Positions 23,485 through 32,655 of a stretch of 64,000 bases of DNA are shown here, in pieces. Source of the DNA: DATELY01 sp035276085 (lineage in GTDB: Bacteria > Pseudomonadota > Gammaproteobacteria > Steroidobacterales > Steroidobacteraceae); contig DATELY010000092.1 in the NCBI GenBank assembly GCA_035276085.1, positions 1-64,000 on the forward strand, written 5' to 3'. The position numbers and the translations under genes were made by a program. The notes under the pieces were generated by a model, which saw only the letters and a program-made list of their open reading frames with translations, was not told the DNA's origin and searched no databases. The first letter of the stretch is position 1, and each line of letters starts with the position of its first letter.

Positions 23485-26400
23485 TCACGACTCCAGAATC
23501 AGCAGCAGGTCCTTCGCCTCGACGCTCTCGTTCTGTCGGGCAACGACCTCCACGATCCGCGTCGCGCGCTCCGCCCGCACGGCCGTTTCCATTTTCATCG
23601 CTTCGATGGTCAGGAGCACAGCGCCTGCGGCGACCGAATCCCCTGCGGCAACGGCGATCGTCGCGATGGTGCCCGGCATGGGTGCTGCGACGTGCTTTGG
23701 GTCCGCGAGGGTGGCTTTACGTCTGGGTGGCTTCGCCGCCTTCTGACTGCGATCGACCACCTTGACGGCGCGCGGTTGCCCGTTGAGCTCAAAAAATGCC
23801 GTGCGGGTGCCGTCGTCGTGCACATCACTCACAGCAACGAAGGAAATAATGAGTGTCTTGCCGGCCTCGATATCGACCGACACTTCCTGTCCTGGCTCCA
23901 TCCCGTAGAAGAAGATGGGCGTGGGCAGCTCGCTCACGCGGCCATACTCGATGTAATCGCGCATGTAATCCAGGTAGACCTTCGGATACATCGTGTACGA
24001 GGCCAGATCGGCATCCGTAATCGCGCGGCCGATTTTGGTTTCGACCTCGCGGCGGATCTTCTGCAGGTCGAGCGGGGCGAGTACCTCGCCCGGTCGCACC
24101 TTCAACGGCTCGGCCCCTTTGAGAATTTTGCGTTGCAATTCCGGTGGAAATCCGCCTTCCGGCTGACCCAGTTCACCGCGAAACAGGGACACGACGGATT
24201 CGGGAAAGGCCACCTCCGTCTTCTCATCGAGCACTGCCTCCGGCGTGAGCTCGCTCGTCACCATGAGGAGCGCCATGTCCCCGACCACCTTCGAGGTCGG
24301 CGTCACTTTGACGATGTCGCCGAAGAGATCGTTGACCTGTGCGTATGCGCGCGCCACTTCAGGCCAACGCACATCGTCGATGCCCAATGAGCGTGACTGC
24401 TCGCGCAGGTTCGTGAACTGCCCGCCGGGCATGCCATGCACGTACACCTCCGACGCACCGGCGCGCAGATCGCTCTCGAAGGCTGTGTAGAGTTTGCGCG
24501 CTTGCTCCCAATAGGAAGATGCGATGCGCAGGCGCTCCGGGTCGATGCCGGTATCACGCGGCCCGTGGCGCAGCGCCTCGACGATCGAGCCCAGGTTGGG
24601 CTGAGACGTCAGACCGCTCACGGCGTCGATCGCGCCATCCACCGCATCCGCACCCGCATCAACGGCGGCGAGAACGCTCGCGGCGGCGATGCCGCTCGTG
24701 TCATGCGTATGGAAGTGCACGGGCAGACCGATCTCCTCTTTCAGCGCCTTCACGAGCGTGTACGCGGCGCGGGGCTGACAGAGACCCGCCATGTCCTTGA
24801 TCCCCAGAATGTGCGCGCCCGCACTCTTCAGCTCACGCGCGAGCCTCAGGTAGTAGGCGAGATCGTATTTGGTCTGCTTGGGATCGTTCAGATTGCCCGT
24901 GTAGCAGAGCGCCGCTTCGCAGAGCTTGCCCGACGCACGCACGGCATCCATGGCGACATGCATGTTCGGCACCCAGTTCAACGAGTCGAAGATACGGAAT
25001 AGGTCGATGCCGGACTTGGCCGCTTGCTCGACGAAGTAACGCACGACGTTGTCGGGATAGTTGGTGTAGCCCACGGCGTTCGCCGAACGCAGGAGCATCT
25101 GCAGGAGCAGATTCGGCATCGCCTTGCGGAACTCGCTCAAGCGCTCCCACGGGCATTCTTTCAGGAAGCGCAACGCCACGTCGAACGTCGCGCCGCCCCA
25201 GCATTCGACCGAGAACAGGTTGTGCAAGCTGTGGGCGTAGTACGGCGCGATGCGAACCATGTCGTGGGTGCGCATGCGCGTCGCGAGCAGCGACTGATGG
25301 GCATCGCGCATGCTCGTGTCGGTGAGCAACACTTGCTGCTGTGCCAGCATCCACTCAGCGAACTGGTCGGCTCCGAGCGCGTCGAGCTTCTGCTTCGTAC
25401 CGGCGGGAGGTTGGCCGACGGGAATCGGTGGCACACGCGGCAGTGTCATGCGCGCAGGCTTCGCGCGTCCCTTCACCTCGGGGTTGCCGTTGACGACGAT
25501 ATCCCCGATGAAACGGAGCAGCCGTGTGGCGCGATCTCTGCGTCTGGGAAACTGGAAGAGCTCCGGCGTTTCGTCGATGAACCGTGTCGTGTAACTGCCA
25601 TCGCGGAAGCGCGGATGCAGAATGACCTGGTCGAGGAAGCGCAGATTCGTGACCACGCCACGGACACGAAACTCCCACAGCGCTCGATGCATCCGCGCGA
25701 TCGCTTGCTGCGGCGTCGGTGCCCACGCGGTGACCTTGACCAGTAGCGAGTCATACGAGCGAGTGATGAACGCACCCGCGTATGCCGTGCCTGCGTCCAG
25801 GCGAATGCCCAGGCCAGCGGGGCTGCGGTACGCAGAGATACGACCGTAGTCGGGAATGAAGCTGTTCTCCGGATCTTCGGTCGTCACACGGCATTGCAGA
25901 GCGTAGCCGTGCGTCCGGATCTCATCCTGCGTGGGCACACCGGTTTCTGGATCGCCGATGGTGCCGCCTTCTGCAATACGGATCTGCCCGCGCACGATGT
26001 CGATCCCAGTGACCGCCTCCGTCACGGTGTGCTCGACCTGGATGCGCGGGTTCACTTCGATGAAGTAGAAGGAGCCGGTATCCGCGTCCTGCAGAAACTC
26101 GACCGTGCCCGCATTGAGATAGTTGACCGCGCGACCGATCTTGAGCGCCGCTTCGCACAGCTCGGCGCGCTGCCGCGTATCGAGAAACGCCGCCGGCGCC
26201 CGCTCCACCACTTTCTGATTGCGACGCTGCACCGTGCAGTCACGCTCGAATAGATGCACGAGATTGCCGTGCGAGTCGCCGAGCAACTGGACTTCGAGGT
26301 GTCGTGCGCGTCGAACGAGTTTCTCGAGATAAACATCGTCCTTGCCGAACGCTGCTTTCGCTTCGCGCCGCGCAGCCGCCAGTGCAGTACTCAAGCCCTC

Positions 26401-26940
26401 TTCGTGCTCGATGACGCGCATGCCGCGTCCACCCCCGCCCCAGCTCGCCTTCAGCATGAGCGGAAAACCGACGGCCCGGGCAAGGCGCAAGCACTCTACA
26501 TCGTCATGCGGCAGGGGCGGTGTCGCCGGCATCACTGGCACGCCCGCGGCTTTGGCCAGCTCGCGGGCAGACACCTTATCGCCGAGTGTGTGCATGATCT
26601 CCGGGGTTGGGCCCACGAAGATCACACCGGCGCGCGCGCACGCGGCAGCGAACTCAGGGCTCTCGGCGAGAAAGCCGTAGCCCGGGTGGATGGCATCGAC
26701 CTGTGCCGCCTGCGCCACGCGCACGATGCTCTCGATGTCCAGATAGGCTTCGATCGGCCCTTTGCCTTCACCGATCAGATAACTCTCATCCGCCTTGGTA
26801 CGGTGCAACGAGAAGCGGTCTTCCTGCGAGTAGACCGCGACGGTGCGGATACTCAATTCCGCGGCAGCACGCATGACGCGAATCGCGATCTCGCCGCGAT
26901 TGGCGATCATCAATTTTCGAATTCGCGTTGTGTCTTGCAT
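23485..26940 (-). CDS. pyc: Pyruvate carboxylase, single chain
   Basis: This 1151-residue biotin enzyme carboxylates pyruvate to oxaloacetate, refilling the TCA cycle. In order: biotin carboxylase with ATP-grasp (starting KLMIANRGEIAIRVMRAA, glycine loop SWGGGGRGMRVI, FIEVNPRIQVEHTVTE), carboxyltransferase with metal His pair (GLPVHFHTHDTSGIAAAS), and the biotin domain with the modified Lys in EAMKMET (about residue 1110). The start at 26940 gives the usual length; an ATG at 26973 would add 11 residues. Many gammaproteobacteria rely on PEP carboxylase or a two-subunit enzyme, so the single-chain form is notable. The FixL-like gene lies 150 bases downstream. Confidence 0.95.
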   Translation of the reverse strand: MQDTTRIRKLMIANRGEIAIRVMRAAAELSIRTVAVYSQEDRFSLHRTKADESYLIGEGKGPIEAYLDIESIVRVAQAAQVDAIHPGYGFLAESPEFAAACARAGVIFVGPTPEIMHTLGDKVSARELAKAAGVPVMPATPPLPHDDVECLRLARAVGFPLMLKASWGGGGRGMRVIEHEEGLSTALAAARREAKAAFGKDDVYLEKLVRRARHLEVQLLGDSHGNLVHLFERDCTVQRRNQKVVERAPAAFLDTRQRAELCEAALKIGRAVNYLNAGTVEFLQDADTGSFYFIEVNPRIQVEHTVTEAVTGIDIVRGQIRIAEGGTIGDPETGVPTQDEIRTHGYALQCRVTTEDPENSFIPDYGRISAYRSPAGLGIRLDAGTAYAGAFITRSYDSLLVKVTAWAPTPQQAIARMHRALWEFRVRGVVTNLRFLDQVILHPRFRDGSYTTRFIDETPELFQFPRRRDRATRLLRFIGDIVVNGNPEVKGRAKPARMTLPRVPPIPVGQPPAGTKQKLDALGADQFAEWMLAQQQVLLTDTSMRDAHQSLLATRMRTHDMVRIAPYYAHSLHNLFSVECWGGATFDVALRFLKECPWERLSEFRKAMPNLLLQMLLRSANAVGYTNYPDNVVRYFVEQAAKSGIDLFRIFDSLNWVPNMHVAMDAVRASGKLCEAALCYTGNLNDPKQTKYDLAYYLRLARELKSAGAHILGIKDMAGLCQPRAAYTLVKALKEEIGLPVHFHTHDTSGIAAASVLAAVDAGADAVDGAIDAVSGLTSQPNLGSIVEALRHGPRDTGIDPERLRIASSYWEQARKLYTAFESDLRAGASEVYVHGMPGGQFTNLREQSRSLGIDDVRWPEVARAYAQVNDLFGDIVKVTPTSKVVGDMALLMVTSELTPEAVLDEKTEVAFPESVVSLFRGELGQPEGGFPPELQRKILKGAEPLKVRPGEVLAPLDLQKIRREVETKIGRAITDADLASYTMYPKVYLDYMRDYIEYGRVSELPTPIFFYGMEPGQEVSVDIEAGKTLIISFVAVSDVHDDGTRTAFFELNGQPRAVKVVDRSQKAAKPPRRKATLADPKHVAAPMPGTIATIAVAAGDSVAAGAVLLTIEAMKMETAVRAERATRIVEVVARQNESVEAKDLLLILES

Positions 26941-27028
26941 GGGCCAGGACGGAAGAGGACGGTCCTGGATCATAGCCGCGGCAGTCGCCGCACAGAAAGC
27001 GCCGGCCGAACGGAAGGTGGAGTGTCGA

Positions 27029-28267
27029 CTACGAGGCAGCGGCGGCGCGTGCGCGACCCTTCTTGCGGAAGGATCCGGTGGACAACTCGTCGTACTCCTT
27101 GTCCATGATCACGAGGCAGTTGCGACCACGACCTTTCGCCTCGTACAGCGCCTCGTCGGCCAATTGAATGAAGCCAAAGTGGCTCCGCTCCGGTGCGGGG
27201 TCCACGCAGGCTGCACCGATACTGACGGTCACGCGCTTGATGGACGGGGATGCGGCGTGCGGCACGTTCAGCGCTTCGATCGCAGTCTGAATCTGGCGTG
27301 CGACTTCTTCGACGTGGCCACGGCGAGCGTCATAGAGCACGACCGCAAACTCCTCGCCACCATACCGAGCCGTCACGTCGAGTGGCCGCCGGGCACACCG
27401 CATCAACGTCCAAGCGACTTGCTTCAGACATTCATCGCCTGCCTGGTGGCCGTAATAGTCGTTGTACGCCTTGAAATGATCGATATCGAGCAACATGAGC
27501 GCGAGCGAGGCGCGGTCGCGTAGCGCTTGTTGCCAGATCTTGTTCATGTGCTCATCGAACGTGCGCCGATTGTTGATGCCCGTCAGCCCGTCGCGGCTGG
27601 CCACCTCGATCAGCAGGCACGATTCGAGATAGTTGGTGCGATTGGCGCGCTCGAGTGTGTAGCACACCGTCCCACCAATGAGATTCGCGAACATCAGCAC
27701 AATGATGTTGGACGCGAGCTCCGCGCCGGGCAACCCCGCAGTGGCCGCCATCCAGATGTAGGCAGCCAGTATGATCAGTGCGGAGCGCATGGCCGCGTAG
27801 AACAGCAAGCCCATCATCAAATAAGTGAAGATGGTCGCAATCACGACGGTGGCAACCAGGCTCACTCCCTGCCTCCACGCCATCACTTCGAGCGCCGCAA
27901 CGGCAATGCCGAACAAGGGTCCGCCAATCTGTGCCGCGCGCGGATAGAGGCGGTAACACTGGGGCACGTACACCATGACGAGCGCACCGACCAGCAATGG
28001 CGCCAAGGCGAACACCTGCAGCAGCGTGATCGTGCGCGTGTCGCTGTCTTGCAGAAGCGTCTGGCTCAGGAGGGAGAACGCGATGACGAAAATGACTGCG
28101 AGCCACAGATTGATGCGCAGTTGGCGCAGCACTTTGTGCTGATAAGCCGCGCGGAACTCACGCTCGAGAGGCGCGCTGAACGTCAGATACGGGAAGCCCC
28201 GCGTGAGTTGCTGCGCGTGGGCAGACTCAGGCGGACTTCCGCGCACGGTGGGATCGAACTCGGACAT
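27029..28267 (-). CDS. Membrane-bound diguanylate cyclase
   Basis: This 412-residue protein has five or six membrane segments in residues 50-200 and a cytoplasmic GGDEF domain at about 225-395. The active site is RYGGEEFAVVLYDARRG, competent for making cyclic di-GMP from two GTP. The RxxD inhibitory site is present five residues upstream (RPLD then VTARY), so product feedback is likely. Metal-binding Asp sits in LMLLDIDHFKAYND. The membrane part resembles the MASE2-like sensor class only loosely, so the signal is unknown. It is 56 bases upstream-to-downstream from pyc on the same strand. Confidence 0.9.
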   Translation of the reverse strand: MSEFDPTVRGSPPESAHAQQLTRGFPYLTFSAPLEREFRAAYQHKVLRQLRINLWLAVIFVIAFSLLSQTLLQDSDTRTITLLQVFALAPLLVGALVMVYVPQCYRLYPRAAQIGGPLFGIAVAALEVMAWRQGVSLVATVVIATIFTYLMMGLLFYAAMRSALIILAAYIWMAATAGLPGAELASNIIVLMFANLIGGTVCYTLERANRTNYLESCLLIEVASRDGLTGINNRRTFDEHMNKIWQQALRDRASLALMLLDIDHFKAYNDYYGHQAGDECLKQVAWTLMRCARRPLDVTARYGGEEFAVVLYDARRGHVEEVARQIQTAIEALNVPHAASPSIKRVTVSIGAACVDPAPERSHFGFIQLADEALYEAKGRGRNCLVIMDKEYDELSTGSFRKKGRARAAAAS

Positions 28268-28441
28268 TGCTGCTCAAGGCGGCTGTTCGTATGGCCGGGC
28301 GCTAGCTCGGAGCACGACGGTAGCGGCAATGACAGCAGCGTACAAGTTGCGCGGACAAAAAGTGCTGCGGGGAATACCGGCCAGTTGTTGGGCTGGGGGG
28401 AAGACCAGGCTGTCCGCCAGAGCGCGCCCGGCCGTCACAGG

Positions 28442-28663
28442 TCAGCTTGGATTGCGCTCGCGGCGGTCGCGGGCGTCTTTGATGAAGCGACGCCACACCT
28501 CATAGGAGTCCCATCCGCCCGTCGCCTGGAAACTGCCGCTGTCGGCCAGACCGTCATCCAGACGATCGCTGTTGGCAGCCGGCACCACCTTCAACAGGGC
28601 GGCGTCAGGATTGGAGCTGGTTGGCGGATTGGCGATGTTCATAACTGGATCCCTGGTGGTCAT
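28442..28663 (-). CDS. Small uncharacterised protein
   Basis: This 73-residue reading frame begins at an ATG preceded by GGAAGGA at a good distance. The N-terminal half looks disordered (Asn, Pro, Ser, Asp); the C-terminal part GGWDSYEVWRRFIKDARDRR is an amphipathic, aromatic and charged helix that looks conserved rather than random. No signal peptide or membrane segment. It lies alone between gshA and the diguanylate cyclase, on the same strand. Function unknown; a longer start at 28717 has no ribosome site. Confidence 0.5.
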   Translation of the reverse strand: MTTRDPVMNIANPPTSSNPDAALLKVVPAANSDRLDDGLADSGSFQATGGWDSYEVWRRFIKDARDRRERNPS

Positions 28664-28979
28664 TGCGGTCGTCCTTCCGTCCCTGAAAGTCCCATCGACT
28701 GGAGGCATCTTCTTCATTCAGCACAAATCAAAGACCGGGCCCGCATCCTACGCGCGCGACCTCACTCAAATTGCGCGCTGGTTCTCACTTCTGACGCAAT
28801 CAGGGTTTGGCGTTACGCGATTATGTAGCGTGTACCCACCCGACTCGTGGCAAAGAACTCAGCCGACAGATTCGTGGCGAGACGGTAACGAACGCCCCAA
28901 GTTCTGACCAGTGGCCATTCGGCCCAGGCCAGCAAGTAACAGTGTGGGACGGATTTGTTACAGCGCGGGGACGGGGAGT
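28664..28979. other. Intergenic region small protein / gshA
   Basis: These 316 bases should contain the promoter of the small gene and the 3' end of the gshA transcript. A short inverted pair, GTAACA (28936-28941) and TGTTAC (28956-28961), lies about 20 bases after the gshA stop. No gene or strong terminator is visible. Confidence 0.35.
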
Positions 28980-30560
28980 TTACGCGAAATAGCGTGCGAG
29001 ATACGCATCGAAGGTGATGCGATCAGCCGCTTCGATGCTTTCCTGTCGTACGTGCGACTCCTCGGCCTCGGCAGCAAATTGCGCGAGACGCTGCTCGTTC
29101 GGCGGATACAGCTCGAGGAAATAGGCTTTGTGCGCCTGCGACATGCGCAGCGCAAACTCACCGAACGTCTCGCCGCTCGTGATCAACTCCTGCATGGAGC
29201 GCGCTGACGGTGTCAATGCCACGTCATGCAACTTTGCTTCCTGCAACTCGAGAGCTGCGGTATACGGCCGCCCCGCATCGCCTTCGTCGAGCAGCTCGCA
29301 AATACCGCGCATGCTGTCGATGAGCTCCATGCCCCACTCGCGCAACTCGATCGGTCGACCGAAGCGATTCAGTTGCAATCCCGGTTCGCGCCCGCGCAGA
29401 GCAACCAGCGCGTGATTTTCGTCGAGCGAATGCTGTTCCGCGGACTCGATCGACGCACTGTCCTTGAGCAGGCACAGCGCCACGAAAGCCTCCAGGAAGC
29501 GCAGCTTGTTCTGATTTACCCCAACGGGATCGAAGGCACTGACATCGAGCGCACGCACCTCGACGTACTCCACGCCCGCGCGTGTCAACGCTTGCGTGGG
29601 CCGTTCACCGGATCGGGCCACGCGTTTGGGGCGGATGAAGCTGTAGTACTCATTCTCTATCTGCAACAGGTTCGCGTTGAGCTGCCGGTACTCGCCATCC
29701 ACCTTGACACCGAGCTTCTGATACGGCGGATGCACCGTGCTGATCGCAGCGGTCAGATCGCGCACGTATTCGCCCAGGCTGTTGACCGAGATTTGCACGC
29801 CGGCCTGGCTCTTGTTGCGATAGCCCAGGTCGCTCATGCGCAGGGAAGTGGCATACGGTGCGTACAGCGTGCCGGAATTGAACCGCTGTAATCCGTGGCT
29901 GCGGCCGGCGACGAACGACGCACAGAGCGCAGGTGAATTGCCGAACAGATAGAGGATCAGCCAGCCGTACCGCCGGTAATTCCGCAGCAGCGCGAAGTAC
30001 TGGTCGGAAATGAAATCCTGATCGGCTTTCGGGCGTTCTACGACCGCGGCCAGAACGGGCCAGAACCGCTCGGGAAAGGAATAGTTGTAATGCACGCCGG
30101 AGATCGCCTGCATCCGCCGGCCATAGCGATGTCCCAATCCGAGTCGATAGACCTCCTTCATTTGTCCGACATTCGAGCGACCGTAGCGCGCGATCGGGAT
30201 GGACGCATCGTCACCCAGCTCGCCCGGCATGCTGGTGGCCCACAGCAACTCGTCTCCCAAATGGCGGTAGACGAACTGGTGCAGATCGCACAGGAACTGC
30301 AGCAGCTCCCAGGAATGCGTGAACGCCGGCGTGACCAGTTCGATCAACGACTCGGAATAGTCGGTCGTAATGAATTCATTCGTGAGCGCCGAACCCAGGG
30401 GCGCCGGATGTGACGTCGCCGCCAGCTCGCCGTCCGGCTGCACGCGCAGCGACTCCTTCTCGATCCCCTTGCGTCCGCCTTGGAGAACGCCGCGTTCACG
30501 GACGTTGATGAGAGCAGCCAGCCGCCGCTCGAAGGCGCGATCGATTCCGACAACAGACAT
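28980..30560 (-). CDS. gshA: Glutamate-cysteine ligase
   Basis: This 526-residue enzyme makes gamma-glutamylcysteine, the first step of glutathione synthesis. It matches the E. coli-type GshA (518 residues): RKGIEKESLRVQPDGELA near the N-terminus, LTNEFITTDYSESLIELVTP, SGVHYNYSFPERFW and VEYVEVRALDVSAFDPVGV. The start at 30560 (MSVVGIDRAFERRL) is where family similarity begins; a longer reading runs through a repeat element at 30662-30767 and is not supported. Divergent from the M81 peptidase gene, with 213 bases between the starts. gshB is not in the window. Confidence 0.95.
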   Translation of the reverse strand: MSVVGIDRAFERRLAALINVRERGVLQGGRKGIEKESLRVQPDGELAATSHPAPLGSALTNEFITTDYSESLIELVTPAFTHSWELLQFLCDLHQFVYRHLGDELLWATSMPGELGDDASIPIARYGRSNVGQMKEVYRLGLGHRYGRRMQAISGVHYNYSFPERFWPVLAAVVERPKADQDFISDQYFALLRNYRRYGWLILYLFGNSPALCASFVAGRSHGLQRFNSGTLYAPYATSLRMSDLGYRNKSQAGVQISVNSLGEYVRDLTAAISTVHPPYQKLGVKVDGEYRQLNANLLQIENEYYSFIRPKRVARSGERPTQALTRAGVEYVEVRALDVSAFDPVGVNQNKLRFLEAFVALCLLKDSASIESAEQHSLDENHALVALRGREPGLQLNRFGRPIELREWGMELIDSMRGICELLDEGDAGRPYTAALELQEAKLHDVALTPSARSMQELITSGETFGEFALRMSQAHKAYFLELYPPNEQRLAQFAAEAEESHVRQESIEAADRITFDAYLARYFA

Positions 30561-30661
30561 GAGGCAGCAAGTTTTCCAGAGGGTTGAATGGCCAAGCGCG
30601 GTCAGCGCGGATGCTGCCGGACCGGCAGTGTCGTTGAGGGCGTCGGAGAGCGTCAAGAACC

Positions 30662-30767
30662 GGACCTGGGACCTGGGGCGCGAGGGCTGGGTTGGAAATT
30701 CGCCCGCGTGCCACCGCTTCTCATACTCTTCTCGGTGCCCCAGGCCACACGTCCCAAGCCTCAGGTC
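30662..30767. repeat. Intergenic repeat element (CCTGGGAC / CTTGGGAC words)
   Basis: The left part has GGACCTGGGACCTGGGGC (30662-30679). The right part has GCCCCAGGCC and CCCAAGCCTCAGGTC (30737-30767), roughly complementary to it. It shares words with the element after priA (59222-59297). It lies between the divergent gshA and M81 genes, on the 5' side of both, unlike the other elements. Confidence 0.5.
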
Positions 30768-30773
30768 TGCCAT

Positions 30774-32252
30774 ATGCGCATCGCTGCAGGCGGTTTCCAG
30801 CACGAAACCAATACGTTTTCGCCCGCGCTCGCGACCTTGGCCGAGTTCGAGGCCGCGGACGCATGGCCAGGCCTGGTGACGGGCGTCGATCTACTCGATG
30901 CCGTGAGCGGGATCAATCTGCCGGCCGCCGGCTTCATTGCCCAGGCGCGTAGTGACGGTCATGAAATCGTGCCGTTGGCCTGGTGTTCCGCCACGCCCTC
31001 GGGACGAGTCACGCAAGCAGCCTATGAGCATATCGTCGACCTGCTGCTGACGGGGCTGCAACGACAGCTCCATCGCATCGACGCCGTCTACCTCGACCTC
31101 CACGGTGCGATGGCTGCAGAGCACTTGGACGATGCCGACGGAGAGACACTGCGTCGAGTACGCGCGCTCATCGGGCCGCAACGGCCACTGGTCGCAAGCC
31201 TGGACTTCCATGCGAATGTGTCTGCCGCGATGGTCGCGAACGCTTCCGTCCTGTGCGCGTATCGCACGTATCCCCATACGGACATGGCCGCTGCCGGCGT
31301 GCGGACGCTGCGATGCCTGGCTGAACTGCAATCTGGGCCGGTCATTCACGCGTTACGGCCGCTGGACTTTCTCTTACCGCTCACGACCCAGTGCACGCTG
31401 ATCGAGCCGCTCGCCTCCATCATGAGCGAGGTCGAAGCACTCGAGCGCCCGCCGCTGGTGAGTTTGAATTTCACACCCGGCTTTCCGGCTGCCGACGTCG
31501 AGAAGTGCGGGCCCGTGGTGTTCGGCTATGGCTTCGATCCCGTCCGCACACGGATGCTGGTCGATGACATCGCGACACGGATAGCCGCGCGCGAACAGGA
31601 GTTCGCACTGGAGCTGTATTCGATCGATGACGCGCTGCGGATCATCGTTCACACCCCCGTCGTGTCGGGCAAGCCGATTGTGCTGGCGGACACTCAGGAC
31701 AATCCGGGCGGCGGTGGCTATGCGGATACCACCTCGCTGCTCAAAGCATTGCTCGCACGCCGCATCCCCAATGTGCTCGCCGGCGTGCTCTGTGACCCGC
31801 ATGCAGCCGGCCGTGCGCATGAGGCCGGCGTGGGCGCGCACATCGATGTGGATCTGGCCGGCGTCGCACCGGTACCCGGCGAATCGCCATTGCATGGGCG
31901 TTTCGAGGTGCTCGCACTCGGCGATGGTGCATTTACCGCGACCGGCCCGTTCTATCGCGGCGCCCGCATGGAGCTGGGCCGAATGGCACACCTGCGAACC
32001 GGCGAGCTGTCGATCGTGGTCGCGAGCCGCACGCAGCAGGCAGCCGATCAGGCCATGTTTCGGCACGTCGGCGCAGAACCTTCCCACTACGCCGTTCTCG
32101 CTCTGAAGAGCTCGGTTCACTTCCGCGCCGATTTCGGCCCGTTCGCGCAACGTATCCTCGTGGTCGAGGCACCGGGTCCGAATGTCGCCGATCCCGCCAA
32201 GCTGCCCTTCACTCGATTGCGGCCCGGGTTGAGGTTGCGGCCCCGCAGCTAG
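30774..32252 (+). CDS. M81-family metallopeptidase (MlrC-like)
   Basis: This 492-residue protein matches the MlrC family, first known from microcystin breakdown. Metal-ligand-rich segments are visible: GGFQHETNTFSP at residues 7-18, YLDLHGAMAAEHLDDADGE around 105-125, SLDFHANVS around 143, and AYRTYPHTDMAAAG around 165. A Gly-rich loop DNPGGGGYADTT lies near residue 310. No signal peptide, so probably cytoplasmic. Most members are in bacteria that do not degrade microcystin; they are thought to be amidases or peptidases of unknown substrate. It is on the same strand as the amine operon 400 bases downstream, but a strong hairpin lies between. Confidence 0.85.
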   Translation: MRIAAGGFQHETNTFSPALATLAEFEAADAWPGLVTGVDLLDAVSGINLPAAGFIAQARSDGHEIVPLAWCSATPSGRVTQAAYEHIVDLLLTGLQRQLHRIDAVYLDLHGAMAAEHLDDADGETLRRVRALIGPQRPLVASLDFHANVSAAMVANASVLCAYRTYPHTDMAAAGVRTLRCLAELQSGPVIHALRPLDFLLPLTTQCTLIEPLASIMSEVEALERPPLVSLNFTPGFPAADVEKCGPVVFGYGFDPVRTRMLVDDIATRIAAREQEFALELYSIDDALRIIVHTPVVSGKPIVLADTQDNPGGGGYADTTSLLKALLARRIPNVLAGVLCDPHAAGRAHEAGVGAHIDVDLAGVAPVPGESPLHGRFEVLALGDGAFTATGPFYRGARMELGRMAHLRTGELSIVVASRTQQAADQAMFRHVGAEPSHYAVLALKSSVHFRADFGPFAQRILVVEAPGPNVADPAKLPFTRLRPGLRLRPRS

Positions 32253-32655
32253 TGGCCTGTAACACGCCGGATCAAGACCACGGTGTTCGCGTTCCCTCCC
32301 CTGCGTAGCGGGGGAGGGTTAGGGTGGGGGCGTTGGTGAGAGCGATGCGCTCGATGAGCCACCCCATCCTGTCCTTCCCCCGCTGGCGCAGGGGAAGGGA
32401 CGCACGCTTCGGTATCGAAGCAGTTGTCACAGGTCACCAGTTCAACTCGAGGCATGTCTCTTGCTGCGGTGTCGGGCGTTGATGCTGTAGCGCGATGCGA
32501 AACGAAGGCCTCGGATCCTTGAGCCTATACTCGGCGTCGTAAACCGCTTCACGTCACTCAGGGAGGAAGGCACAGGACGCCGATCGCTCGACAGGGAGAA
32601 CGCGCCTTCTCGAACTCCTGGTCAACATCAACTCCAACGTTCGGGAGCATAGATC
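32253..32655. other. Intergenic region M81 peptidase / permease operon
   Basis: These 403 bases hold a long inverted-repeat element (32291-32400) and then about 250 bases that should contain the promoter of the amine operon. A run at 32530-32570 (ACTCGGCGTCGTAAACC, GGGAGGAAGG) shows no clear -10/-35 pair. No gene seen on either strand; a long minus-strand frame beginning inside the permease gene runs into it but has no coding character. Confidence 0.4.
32291..32400. repeat. Long imperfect inverted repeat (TCCCTCCCCTGCG words)
   Basis: The left arm (32291-32330, TCCCTCCCCTGCG then AGCGGGGGAGGG) pairs with the right arm (32358-32400, CTTCCCCCGCTGGCGCAGGGG) with a few mismatches around a 28-base centre. 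It begins 38 bases after the M81 stop codon. Similar CCCTCCCC/GGGGAGGG hairpins with GGGTTAGGGTGGGG tails are common between genes in many proteobacteria, so it may be a transcript end or an old mobile repeat. Confidence 0.7.
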
